DNA of 64,000 bases from Pohlia nutans (Eukaryota > Streptophyta > Bryopsida > Bryales > Mniaceae). Location: NCBI GenBank assembly GCA_022496805.1, contig CM040088.1, positions 19,685,001-19,749,000 of the forward strand, given 5' to 3'. A program made the translations under genes and the position numbers. Positions 44,640 through 57,090 of this stretch are shown here, one piece after another (position 1 is the first letter of the stretch; every line of letters starts with the position of its first letter). The notes below the pieces were generated by a model. The model had not been told where the DNA came from and made no database searches. It saw only the letters and a list, made by a program, of their open reading frames with translations.

Positions 44640-47600
44640 AAATACTTCGACCAAGAAATATATGATATATGCCTAAAAAACCTATCCAATAATAAAACAC
44701 CAAGACCAGATAAAATTCCAAACTCAATCTTAAAAAAATATGCCTGAAAGCTTCCATAGGCTACTATCCCAATTCTTTACTTACTGCTACAAACGTAAAC
44801 AAATTCCAGTATCATGGAAAATAAACTTAACTATACTACCATACAAAAAAGGAGATCCATCACTACTACCAAACCATAGACCCATCGCACTTGCAAATAC
44901 AATCTATAAACTATTTACTAGCACTTTAACACTAATACTCTCATCATATGGTGAAAAACACCAAATACTACATGACAGTCAAGAAGGGTTCAAAGCAGAA
45001 AGAAGCACATCTACACAACTCCAACTTCTTATAGAAGCGTTAGAAGACGCAAGATTCACAAACAAAAACATATAATTATTATACATAGACTTCAAAAATG
45101 CATTCGGTTCCCTTGACCATGCAAGACTCCTAGCCATAATGAAAGACCTCGGATATCCCGTAGACGCAGTAATACTAGTCGGAAATATATACTCACACTC
45201 CACCACCATACTCACCAGTGAACACTTTGGCAAAACAAAGCCTATACCAATTCAAAGAGGCACAATACAAGGAGATACACTAAGTCCATATCTATTTCTA
45301 ATATTTCTGGAACCACTACTCCGATGGCTACAAAGAGGTAACAATGGATACACATTCGGTACATCCAATCTAACCATTAGCTATGCAGTATACACAGACG
45401 ACCTAGCTATCATAACAAATAGCATACAGTCTTTGCAAATCCAACTAAACAAACTAGATAAATACTGTGAATGGGCCGGAATGGACTTGGGAGTACAAAA
45501 ATGTGCAATTACAGGGTGTCCCAATAAATCTAAAACTAAACCCGAAACTTTCAAAACCCAAATTCAAAACCAAAATATATCTTACAGAAATCAACAAATA
45601 CCCGTCCTACACCAAAACGAACCTTACACATACCTAGGCATACAACTAGTACCCTCATTAAAATGGAAACTACAAACACACATTACCACAAATAAAGTAT
45701 CAGACCAATGCAAACAACTTATAAACTGCCCAACAACTATAAAACAAAAAATTAATGTGGTAGACACTGTCATCACAGCCGGTATTGCATACAACTTTTA
45801 TGCAGTTCCATATTCCCTACCAACCATTAAAAACTTGACAAAAAAATCATTGGAATCCAAAAAATAATATGTGGCTTACCAAAATGTACAGCAAATGTAA
45901 TAACACAACTACCTCATGAATTATTTGGACTTGAAGCATCTTCACTAAAGAATGCATACCTACGCTGCATTGGTGAACAACTTAGAAATGCACTTAATCA
46001 CCCCGGTAGATTAGGAATAATATACAAAGGACTTATACACCACATCCTAGCTAAACATGGAGGTGCAGAAGACTACCCAAGAATAAAACAACACGACTGC
46101 ATTTGGTCACCAACCATCCGTACATTATTCCTCTTAAAAAGAGCTGGAGGAATCCACCTCAAAAGTACAAACGAAAATTTCCAACTACATATGACAAAAT
46201 TAGAATTAGAATTAGAATGGAGAACACAAGCTACAGTTGAACTACCACAACTAAACCCCAAACTATCATTTAAACTACTACACAAACTCTTAATACACAA
46301 CATACACAAAATAAAACACATCACCCTCCCTAATGGCACAAACCTCATGACACCATAAAACTTCAAAATATACTACAAAACACCAACCAAACTGCAAAAA
46401 AACGTACTAAACATAGCATAACAATTATTTTGTTATCCAAGCTGTACACCAAACTACCCAAACCCATGTGGGAGACACTCACCAAACCGTACACTTAAAG
46501 CAAGATACATCTCGGACAACCGGGACCTACTACCACGAACGATAGACACCCCTTTGCACCTGCCAGCTCTACAACAACCACATCAACTAAACCCACCTCC
46601 AAACATTAGAAACAACACACTCCGATTTCCCATACAGATAATACTAGACCACAAAACAAATGAATCAAAAAATAAATACAAAATAACAAAGAAGTACAAC
46701 ACATACCTATGCCAGTGGACACTCCATAACAACATAACATACCACAAGTGGATGCCACAACGCGAACTCTTCTCCCATAACCAACCAACAATAATTGAAC
46801 ACAACATCACAATATTAACAAAATATTACACAAAATTACAACATAGAAGATATAAAAATATCATCAATTCACACTTTTCCCCTGTACAAACTAGAGATGC
46901 AAGATTCATCCCGCCACCCACAATAATCCCACTCATACACATATCCATAAAAGAATGCAACCCAGAAAAGACACAATTACCAATAAAGATACTATACAAA
47001 TACAACAAACGCACCCACATATATGAAGACACCGGTAGACACCTTACCACTATACCAACCACTAAGTTAAAATGGCTATGGCAACAATACAACAAAGCAA
47101 TATATAGCTCACACGGCTTAGTACCATCTACACAAACATTTGAAAAAGAAATAGTATGGCTTTACCAAAGATATAATAATAAAATCAACAAAAAAGATCC
47201 ACTAAAAAGAGCACAACATACTCTACCAACTAGCATCCTTGACTCCATTACTACAACTTTTAATATCTCCCACTCGTACTTCTCATCACCAATAACATGT
47301 TCCACATTAATCTCGTAATTTTTCTCCCCATTTGCAAGAGACAGAATTTTTGGATCACTTGGTATTGCCCTCCAATACAAATGGAAAGGAATTGGTTATG
47401 CCCACCCACATAATCAAGAAATGGCCCAACAAGCAATACATTGGGCCCATTTAGCAGCCAGAAATGATCCAAACACTATCACTATACTAGTAATACCAGA
47501 CACTAACTGATACCAAAATTTCTCCCTACACACTGGACCATTTCCAGACACACATGTAATTGCCCACTTTGCAGCAGATACCATCACACATGACGAACCA

Positions 47601-49792
47601 ACAATCCCTCCAGAACTTCATAAACCAAAAACAGAACCACTCGTTATACACGCTCTATGCATTCACCACCAAAACCACGATATTGGTACACCCAACCAAA
47701 TAAACACGATCAAAGCAACAATCGAAAACCTGCAAATCGCACAATACCACATACAAAATGCCTCACTCACTCCCGCGAACCCACCGCTTAATAAAAACAA
47801 AAAGTGGAAAAATCTAACACACCCGCCCCACATTAACCCGACTACCACAAACACTCCACCATTACCAAACTTTGAAATACACACTACACTCAAACTCGGG
47901 GAGTGCACTTAAAGTTAAGACTAGGAATCACGTGAGTGCGTACTTTTGACCCCCCTATGTATGTACTAAAAATCATTTAAAATTTATAAAAAAAAAATAT
48001 GAAGTTGTTAAACACAATCTAAAGTTCTTGTTGTATAAATTTCAAAAAATAATCACTTGTAAATATTTTTAAATAGATTTTTGAAGCGAACAACAACACA
48101 TTTTAGTTCAAACTTCTATCATTTTTTTAATAAGATTTTAAAAACTTTTGGTCTTGAAATTTATACCAAATGATAGATATATACGTAATGATTTAGCACC
48201 TAAAAAATCTTAATTTAAAAACTATTTAAAGGCCAAGTATTGTAGGGGGTATGCTATTAAAACGCACTCACGTGTATTCCTAATCTTAACTTTAAGTGCA
48301 CTCCCCAGGCACTCAAATTCCAACCACAACATAGCTACTACATTGATGGATCCTTCAAACCCCCTGAACAAGACATCAACGAACACTAGAAAAAAGAAAA
48401 GGCTGGTTATGGAATATACAACCGAACAAAAGCAGAAATACAAATATCAAAACGACTACCTGGCCTACAAACTAGTTTCATAGCCGAACTCATGGCTATA
48501 CATAAAACACTTAGACTAATTACTACTAAATACTCAGATGAACCCGCACATATATTTACTGACTGCCTCAATTGTCTATATAACCTCAACACACAACTTA
48601 AACACCTAGCCTTGCACAACAACCATGCCGACAAAATTATATTAACATCTATGGTAGAAATGTTAAAAACTCGTACACAACCCACTATATTCTACAAAGT
48701 AAAAGCACATGCCAACATTAATGATAATGATCAAGCAGACAAACTGGCAAAAGTTGGTGCCAGAAAGAAATATTACTTTGCTACTAAAACATATGAATTT
48801 GCACATACTACACCATATTACTTCCAAAAAGACAGATGGCCGGGTCCCAGCAAACGGCCTGACAAAGGACCTGTCAGATGCCTCGAAACATACATAACCA
48901 AATATGACCGGGATAATAAATTAGAACTAATGACAATACGATTTCCCAACATCTGCAAATGGACAACGAACCCAGATATAGATAATGAACTATCCAACAC
49001 ATTCTGGTCCGATCTTGCAATCACGGACTCACAAAAGATAAGCCTACTAAAATTTCGCACTGGCCAATACATGGGAAACGCCATAAACAATTATTCTTTG
49101 GTAGGGAAAGATTCCCATCAATCACACGCCCCATCTGCAACTCCACAAACGCAGACACATGGTTACATGTGCTCTTAAAATGTAACCACCATCACATACA
49201 CGCCATTAGAGTTAAAAGACACAACAAAGCAGTATGGGAATTAAGAAAACTAATACTATCAACACAAAAATCTAGATGCTACACCCTCATGAATGTAGGA
49301 ACATTTAACAACAACCCACAAGAAAACACAGTACCCTCATGGCTCCTGCCTTGTACATGTGATCGTCAAAGATGTCACTGCAACGCTAGATTTAAACCAG
49401 ACATCCTATGTGTCAAAGGACTTCTATACAACAATGACCCACCACCAAACCCAGAAGACAACCTCATAATACAATTTATTGAATTCACATACTGTAACGA
49501 CAGATTTCCACAAGAAACAATAGTAAACAAAACTCAAAAATACCAACCACTAATAAATAGCATCACTAGCCAAGGTTGGAAAGTAGATCTACTTATAGTC
49601 ATCATGGCAGGAGCCAAAGTAACAACACACGCCCCTTCAATGAAACTCCTTGAAACAAAATTTAATCTACCAGAACCCTCTATCAAATACACATTCAAAG
49701 AAATAAACACCATTGCTATACAACATGCTAGCTCAATTATTCTACATAAAAGAAAAATAGAAAACAACCAACCACTACCAATAGAATGCTAA
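44640..49792 (+). pseudogene. LINE pol remnant: RT, RNase H, Cys/His motif, RLE-like tail
   Basis: Reverse transcriptase blocks run from 44640 to 45867: NNKTPRPDKIPNSIL, then FKAERSTSTQLQLLIEAL, IDFKNAFGSLDH, QRGTIQGDTLSPYLF and the catalytic YTDD at 45391-45402. A frameshift near 44740 and a TAA at 45073 break it. 46554-47318 is a further open piece with no recognised motif. RNase H follows the MITE: YIDGS near 48340, FIAELMAI, IFTDCLNCL, and KVKAHANINDNDQADKLAK at 48690-48750. 49169-49792 starts with a Cys/His cluster (CNHHHIHAIRVKRHNKAVWEL). It then shows RFKPDILCVKG, IIQFIEFTYCND and KYQPLINSITSQGWKVDLL, a pattern I recall from restriction-like endonuclease tails of R2-like elements. No apurinic-type endonuclease remains because the 5' end is lost. 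Several stops make the copy inactive. Confidence 0.75.
47895..48309. mobile_element. 415-bp MITE copy 1, inside the LINE
   Basis: Ends CTCGGGGAGTGCAC and GTGCACTCCCCAGG with an exact 8-bp duplication CACTCAAA (47887-47894, 48310-48317). The terminal inverted repeats reach about 45 bp (GGAGTGCACTTAAAGTTAAG and onward). An 8-bp duplication fits the hAT superfamily. The near-identical second copy is at 51392-51806. Confidence 0.85.
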
Positions 49793-49984
49793 AAAGAACA
49801 AATTAGCAAGGAAAGTAAGGTAATGGTTAAGACCACTACTTATTTCTTTTTGTATTTGTCTATTTAGCTCAATAAGAGTATTTGTCTCAGGAAGATGGGA
49901 CAGGGCCGGTTGGTCGATACAACTTTCTTGCCTATGATAACTCACTAGCAGCACCAAATTATGTATACCACATTACTGCTCAGA

Positions 49985-50058
49985 CGGACTCAATGGGAAT
50001 CGAACCCGGACTATATAAACATAACTTAACGTCCTTTCATCAACCAACCTAGGAACCA
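49985..50058 (-). repeat. tRNA-like segment near the LINE 3' end
   Basis: On the minus strand CCGGGTTCGATTCCC is a strong B-box (49994-50008), and TAGGTTGGTTGATG about 45 bp before it resembles an A-box. It may be a tRNA-derived SINE inserted in antisense, or a tRNA-like part of the LINE 3' region. Confidence 0.4.
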
Positions 50059-50307
50059 TGACTTGGCGACCACCAACAAAACAAATCCTAAATTATACCC
50101 TTACAAGATTTAACCACTTGCTTAAGGTTACTGTTTGTTATACTTATTACTGGTCACTAAAGTGTCTATTCTCGAAAGGGGAGAGTAGTCTTGCACCAAT
50201 GGCCCCTTGTCCAGTGGGCACTGGCTCATTGTCAAGATGAACATTGTATTCGCGCCGGCCTTGTAAGAGGTTTGGAGTTTCTATCTATCTATCTATCTCT
50301 ACCTTAA

Positions 50308-51093
50308 TAATAATAATAAAAAAGATACAATAGTGACTTAATGCTGGCACTAGAGCAGCATGCTGGCCAACGCTAGTTGACAACTTCTTCTTTTTCTAAA
50401 TTGTATTTTTTTGTTATTTGATTTGATTTGATTTGAAAAGTTGGCTGGCGCTACAGGCGTCAAGTTACGAGCTGGCAGTCGCTGGCAAGCGATTTTTGTG
50501 TTCTTTTTGTGGTTTTTCTTTCCTTTTCTTTTTTCAAATTTTTTTCACTTCACTCCAACGACCTCCAGCGACTGGCTTTGTCCATCCTTTTTCTAAAAGA
50601 ACTTCTATATTGTTGGATGGATGTAAAGGCAATGCACGTGAAGGCTAATGAATGTTATAAGTGGTTCCAAATTCTGTGCGTTAGATTTTTATATTCGGTG
50701 TTGACAGTGGTAAGTGCATCTCCAACAGTACTCTGATTAATCTCTTTGGCCGTGGATAAATGGATTGATGTGCATGGGTTGGTCAACAATTTATATGGAA
50801 TGTGACACTGAATAGTGTAACCTGCAATAAATAGGGGTCTTAAGAGGGTTTATACTAATTTATCGACATTTCACACTATATAAATATTTACCATTACCGT
50901 ACAAAAACACAGTAATTTTATTTTTATTTTTTGACACATATAGTCGGAAAATCACAAGTTTTATTTTATTTTTGCCAAAAGGTCTTCTTTTTTACCACGA
51001 GGTAATTTTTACAGGATAAGTCCCTTTAATTTTTCGGTCCCCTTAAAACACCTATTCAATGTAGTTTAGGACCATTAAAATGACTCAAGCTAG
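50308..51093. other. Intergenic DNA, no gene seen
   Basis: Short TAA microsatellite at about 50304-50318, then AT-rich sequence without supported features. Confidence 0.4.
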
Positions 51094-51095
51094 TA

Positions 51096-51325
51096 CCGTA
51101 GTACCATAGCAGACTCGCCACCCTGTGAGCAAATATATATATAAAAACTAACGTTCACCCCTCAAAAAATGAATGTGTTGATTTTGTTTTGGAGCTAAAA
51201 TTATTAAATAGCAAAATACAGCTAAAAATAATTTGTTCTATTTTCGGTTTTATGTCCTCATAATTTCCAATTTTATAAATTGTTTTTTTTTAATTATTTT
51301 TGACGACCATGCTGGTACTACGGAG
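51096..51325. mobile_element. TA-flanked MITE (CCGTAGTACCA ends), uninterrupted copy
   Basis: TA-CCGTAGTACCATAGCA at the left and GGTACTACGGAG-TA at the right. It is homologous in reverse orientation to 19757-20194 and shows that MITE C there is a later insertion. Confidence 0.75.
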
Positions 51326-51391
51326 TATTAAAGAAATTAAATTACTTTTTGCCAATCTTGGCAGTATTCAATGGATGGGGTATGACCCGAA

Positions 51392-51806
51392 CTCGGGGAG
51401 TGCACTTAAAGTTAAGACTAGGAATCATGTGAGTGCGTACTTTTGACCCCCCTATGTATGTACTAAAAATCATTTAAAATTTATAAAAAAAAAATATGAA
51501 GTTGTTAAACACAATCTAAAGTTCTTGTTGTATAAATTTCAAAAAATAATCACTTGTAAATATTTTTAAATAGATTTTTGAAGCGAACAACAACACATTT
51601 TAGTTCAAACTTCTATCATGTTTTTAATAAGATTTTAAAAACTTTTGGTCCTGAAATTTATACCAAATGATAGATATATACGTAATGATTTAGCACCTAA
51701 AAAATCTTAATTTAAAAACTATTTAAAGGCCAAGTATTGTAGGGGGTATGCTATTAAAACGCACTCACGTGTATTCCTAATCTTAACTTTAAGTGCACTC
51801 CCCGGA
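51392..51806. mobile_element. 415-bp MITE copy 2
   Basis: Differs from 47895-48309 by only a few bases and has exactly the same length. Ends CTCGGGGAGTGCAC and GTGCACTCCCCGGA. Flanks GACCCGAA (51384-51391) and GTCCCGAA (51807-51814) form a 7-of-8 duplication. No coding capacity. Confidence 0.85.
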
Positions 51807-51814
51807 GTCCCGAA

Positions 51815-53063
51815 ACTATAGTTATTATGATCTTTGGAACAGAATGACCATCGATCACATGCTGCAAAAGATATTATCAAACATGCACAGATATGAAATG
51901 TGAAAAAGCAAGCCCACCAAAGCAGACGGACACTCTGGCCCATCCAAACACTTAACTTACAGGGTCCACTCATTGGCTTTTGGCATTACTCACTTCATCT
52001 TTTTAACTCACACCATCCTTTCACACAATGTAAGCTTTGATTTAGGGTATCAAAGACGAAGAATTTCATGAAAAGAGAGTCCGGTCATTTTATACTCATA
52101 CCGTAGCTTTCTAGCAGCTTGGGCAGGTTTCTGTCTTATAATTAATTAAAGTGCAAAAAACAGTTAGGTATCACGAAGAATAATATATTAGAATTGGGCA
52201 GTAACATATAAAAATATATATCAAAATTGTTTGCCTTTTGATATTTTCATTTTTTTTTTGGCAAACTAGGTCAATAATATCCCATAAATTAAGGCACCTT
52301 TGTAATTATTTATTTTTTGACCAAGTTGCTAGGAAGTTACGGAAGATCATGTCTAAAATAGTAATGGTCATAACACTAATCCAAAGATTATCTTGAATAA
52401 AGAGTCTGTTGGGATATGGTACATCATCCTATTTGTACGACAATTCGGAAGTTACCCTATTTGTGATACTATGTACCAATGGTGAACAAATCAATTTTTT
52501 TTAAATGTAAGACACTAACACATAGTGATCACAATAGGGACACAAATAGGGAAGTTCATCTTCCAACTCCAAATGGTTTGTGCACTACGAGCATTTGAAG
52601 ATCTATCATTCTTCATTTGGTGTCTATTGTCTTTTTGGTGTTTGCGAACACAATTTGAATTGGTATCAAATCAGAGCTTTAGCGATTATTTTCCAAAATG
52701 ACACCACACCCAACTTCTAATCCTCAATGTTGTGCACACAACAAGTGGTTTTCAAAACTCGTGTAAAATGTGGTAGTGTGGTGATAAGAGACCCTGAAGC
52801 TTGTATGCAACAAGGGATTGCCACCTCACTTCCACGCTTATAGGAGCTACTATTGCAACAAATTTTAAATCTATTGGCACGAGAATGGGCTGGACACCCG
52901 CTTTCAGGGAAACACGGGCCACTTCCTTGCTCAAAAGCTTGTCGCAAAAGTGCGTGCAAAAATTGAGGCAAATACTCACACTACGACACCTCCTAGTGCC
53001 TAAATGTAAAAACTAAGCCACTCATCAGTCACCACACATGGATTGTGCAATCATGCTATGTAA
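51815..53063. other. Intergenic DNA, no gene seen
   Basis: AT-rich. A minus-strand frame at 52752-52979 looks somewhat protein-like and resembles sequence near 28880, but no family is recognisable; a decayed transposon fragment is possible. Confidence 0.35.
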
Positions 53064-53750
53064 TTAACCTTTAACTTCCCAAGCGTCCATTATCTGGACA
53101 ATGTACATATTTCATCCATGTTTTCTCATCTGCCCTGCAATTTTTGCAGTGTGGATTTTTTTACTATAGATTTTATGGAAAGTTAGCTTCATGCATGTAT
53201 GAACCAATTAGAAAGGGGATAATCTGTGAATTTTTATGCCTCGTTTCATGTTGCAACGATTCACCAAAAAATTCTAAGATCTTAGTTCAAAAGTGCTCTT
53301 GAAAAAATCAACTCATAAAATTAAGCAACCAAAAAATCTATAAAAATTACTACACTCGTAGGATTGGGTATTCTCATGGTACAGGTGACTAAAAGGCCTC
53401 AAAATCAAGTACTCCTTTATAAAGTAGTGAATGTAGTGCTAAAAATGTTTTTACTTAGAAAAATATTTTTAATTAGAACTTTATTATTATCAAATTAGGA
53501 TGTCCATCAAATTTATTTTTCAAAATTATCCATTTTTGATGCATTAAATTTGATTTGTAATAACAATGTAAAAAACTTGTTTGTCGCAAAAAAAGATATT
53601 TTAATGGTTCTTACCCTTTCCACACTATTTTTGGAATACAAATTTCATGTTCCACTAAATCATCATATGCACATTTGTCTTGAAAAACAAACCCTTCATA
53701 AGAGTTTCATGATCATGCACATTTTTCCATTCTAAGATTTTTGACGCTTA

Positions 53751-54705
53751 TTAACCCCTAAGCGTCCCTAGATTTTTTGGGCTTAAAATCATCATTGCTT
53801 TTGATATGTTATAGGTCTAAATGTTAGTGAGGTATAGAAATCTCAACCGTACAATCTTGTAATCACTACTAGAAAATCCAACTGTTCTGTTGATTCGGTC
53901 GCGTTGATGCAAGACAGTTTTCTGTTGATTTGGACAGAAATCTGTTGATTTGGACAGAAACGCGACCACATCAACGCGACCGAATCAACAAAACAGTTGG
54001 ATTTTCTAGTAGTGAATATACATGTTGTAGATCATGTGGATCAATTTTGGGGTCATTTGGCCAAATAGATTGCAAGATCATAGTGTTTGTGTAAAAAAAG
54101 GATGCTGAAATTTTCCTAGCAACACAGTTAGAGGTGAAATTCGTTTTTAAAATTACTCAAATGAAAAAACTTTGAACTATAAGTAGTTCAAGATCATCAT
54201 ATAAACACATTGGTACCAAAAAAAGCTCATGAAAAAATTTAATGTGCCCTAAAACGGCCTTGCAATGTCAAAAAGTAGCCCGAAAAATGACCCATTTGAC
54301 CTAAAAAGCAAAAAGTGTCCAAACTAGACCCGTGCACTAAAATGACTCCCAAACATTCAGAAAAACATGGATTGACATGAAAATTTTACCATGATAACTA
54401 GACTTCAAGGAAAATCCAACACAATAATGATTATTGAAAACGGACATGGGATGAAGGAGATACAAGCCCCCGAAGTTGCAGCCATCAAAATGCACAAAAA
54501 TTGTCCAAAAAAAAGACCTCTACTTTCAAATGATCACCAAAAATTCAATACATCTTGGATTGATCTGAAATGCTTACCACTCATTCTATACACCATGAAG
54601 GGAGTTTCTGCAAAATTTCATTATTTTTGGACACTTTTTGCAAAAGTTACAGCTCTTCGAAAGTGAATGTACCCCAAAAAACGTCCAAAATATGAACGTC
54701 AGGAC
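53751..54705. mobile_element. TTAA-flanked MITE carrying a CACTA insertion
   Basis: Begins TTAA-CCCCTAAGCGTCCC and follows 21871-22688 closely over its length. Its right end has decayed (AACGTCAGGACTAAATGG, no TTAA). It contains the 151-bp element at 53864-54014. Confidence 0.75.
53864..54014. mobile_element. 151-bp CACTA MITE with a verified empty site
   Basis: CACTACTAGAAAATCCAACT and its exact inverse at the ends, with a 3-bp duplication AAT (53861-53863, 54015-54017). The homologous element at 21871-22688 reads CTTGTAATATACATG at this point without the insertion. The interior carries repeated GACCGAATCAACA motifs. Confidence 0.95.
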
Positions 54706-56149
54706 TAAATGGAAGGATTCTAATTTTAGAAAATAACTTCGTAACTATTCAACTAGAACCACATTAGACCACCTAAAATTTTGAATAATGAAGTTTTAAT
54801 TATATACGATCCATTTTACACTACATTTAGTTGAAACACTACATCGTATCTTTTACTAATATAGTCGTAGTGGAGCACTAGCCCAAAAATAAACCCAGTC
54901 AAAAATATCATTGTGTGGATATCCCTGATACCCCCAAATCTTCAAAATCTCGTACATCCATCATTTACAAAAATTAACTAGAATTTTACAAAGTCCATTT
55001 TCTCAAAAAATCCATCACTTCACACTACTAGAAAATGGTGACCGAATCAACAACAAATCAAAAACATTTTGTTGTTTCGTGCACTGTATGACCATTTTTA
55101 CTGATGTTCAAAGTTTTTGATAGCAACAAAAGTTTGATTGATTACTGTTAGTTTAGGCACTTTAAGAAAAATCGTGACCGAATCAACAGAAATTCAACAA
55201 ATTTCATGAAATAACGTTTTAAAAAAAGTTGAGAAGTGCATTATGAAGTGTCAATTTTACAAAAGCATTAAAAAATAGATTTTAAAAATATAAAATTTTA
55301 GATTAGTTCTTTGAAAATAGAGTCAATAAGTTCATTGTATAAAATAGTGTAGTTAATATTATATATAAAGAATATAAAAATATTATACTATTATACTATT
55401 TATCTTCAAGGGTGTTTTTGTACTACAAGTGTCATAGTTTTGAACCAAAAAAAAATTCTAATGTTGTAAGACAATCGATTTAATGACATAATATAATAAA
55501 TAGGGAAAATATCAAAATTATTTTAATATTGTAAAATGGAATCTTTTGAAATCTTTTGGCATCTTTTCAAAATAGTGTATATTATTTTAGAATCTTTGGG
55601 AATGTTCTCAAAAATACCCTTATGGTCTAATTTCCCAAAATATTTTTAGATCTTCATTTATACAATTTAGAAGTAATTAACACTAAAAATTCAATAAAAT
55701 AAAAAAATTATTTTTAGAATTCAAAATTTTGTATTATTGGTTATAATTGTACTTTTTGTCATAGAAGCAAAACAAAAAAGATGTACTAAAATGAACAACA
55801 TTGCTTTTCCAAAACAGTAAAATTTGCAACACAAGACAATGTAAAGGTGTTGTTTTTTGAAAAGTTCCCCTGGGTGGAGTTTAACTTGGATTGGAATAAT
55901 TCAAATTGGAGTCAAAAGTATACTTGATTTCCTATTAGAAAATAAACATATTTTAAACGAATTTTTAGCATTTTATTCTTGGGTAGCTTATAAAAGGGGG
56001 CATTGACCAAGAAATGATCTCTCAAAGCATTATAGGTTAAATTGAGTTAAAATCATACTTTCTTTAAACTTAATTTGAGCAACTTTTCAAAAAATAAAAT
56101 TTTCGAAGTATTTTGTAGATATAGAAAAAAAAACATGTATGATATAGAA

Positions 56150-56800
56150 CAAACAATTTTTTGAAAAAGAAGTTTTTTTTGACATCGTTAAAAAAGAAGA
56201 AACAGTCCACTAAAAAATAAACAAGAGCTCACAACTTTCGCGATTTTGGCAAAAAATAAAACAAAATTCAAATTTTTTTGGAAATTTTCTCCAGGTAAAC
56301 CAAAATGCCTGCATGATGTAGTGCAAAAAAAAACTTGGAAAAAAAGTTTCTTTACATCGCTTAAAACATCTAAGGTCCGCTAAAAAATAAAAAACAGTTC
56401 GCGATTCTGGCAAAAAAAAACATATTCAAATTGTTTTTGAAATTTTCTGCATAGATAAATGCCTGCATGATGTAGTGGAAAAATAAATTTGGAAAAAAGT
56501 TTTTTTTGTAGCGCTAAAAACATCCAAAGTCCGCTGAAATATAAAAAATAGCTCACAACCTTCGCAATTTTGGCATAAAAAAAAATTCAATTTTTTGGAA
56601 TTTTTTTCTAGATATAGGAAAATGCCTGCATGATGTTGTGGAAAAAGAATTTGGAAAAAAAGTTTTTTCACATCGCTAAAAACATTCAAAATCCGCTGAA
56701 AAATAGAAAACAACTCACAGCCTTCGTAATTTTGGCCAAAAATATATATTAATTTTTTTTGAAATTCTTTCTGGGTATAGAGAACTGCTTGCATGATCTA
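56150..56800. repeat. About 170-bp tandem repeats inside the CACTA element
   Basis: About four degenerate units, each with TGCCTGCATGATGTAGTG, a T-rich run, CATCGCTAAAAACAT, GTCCGCTGAAAAATA and CGCAATTTTGGCA. The minus-strand frames here repeat the same peptide and are not genes. Confidence 0.8.
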
Positions 56801-56898
56801 GTGCTAAAATAATTTGAATAAATTTTTCTTTTATATGGCAAAAAAATCACCAATGGTTACATTCCTTTATAATTATCAAAAAATGCATCAAGACTTCT

Positions 56899-57090
56899 AT
56901 GTGGTGTGGTGGTATAGAGCAAGATTTGGAGTTAGAAGGTCCGGTGTTCAAATCCGGCCACTGGTGATGGAACCTGGGTACACGGTGGTGGGTCCTATTG
57001 TGGTTTGGGCAATCATAGTAGTTCGACTGAACAACCGTTTTTTCTCGGGCAGCCAAATATTTCTAGGCAGCCCAAAATAATGTTCGGGCA
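56899..57090 (+). repeat. tRNA-derived SINE
   Basis: A tRNA-like head has A-box-like TGGTATAGAGCAAG (56910-56923) and B-box CCGGTGTTCAAATCCGG (56941-56957) at normal spacing, the latter forming a T-arm stem. A body without coding capacity follows to about 57090. No acceptor stem or anticodon arm is clear, so it is not a functional tRNA gene. Confidence 0.6.

Larger units (their letters stand above)
44612..50295 (+). mobile_element. 5'-truncated non-LTR retrotransposon with target duplication
   Basis: TCTCTACCTTAA occurs exactly at 44600-44611 and 50296-50307, a 12-bp target duplication. The 3' end is a (TCTA)n tail at about 50276-50295. The 5' end is truncated just upstream of the reverse transcriptase. 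A 415-bp MITE (47895-48309) is inserted in it. Coding remains are described at 44640-49792. Confidence 0.8.

Noticed and set aside
56210..56794. Minus-strand frames repeating the same peptide
   Set aside because: They follow the 170-bp tandem repeats inside the CACTA element.
56899..56960. A functional tRNA gene
   Set aside because: A- and B-boxes are present, but there is no acceptor stem or clear anticodon arm; a SINE head fits better.
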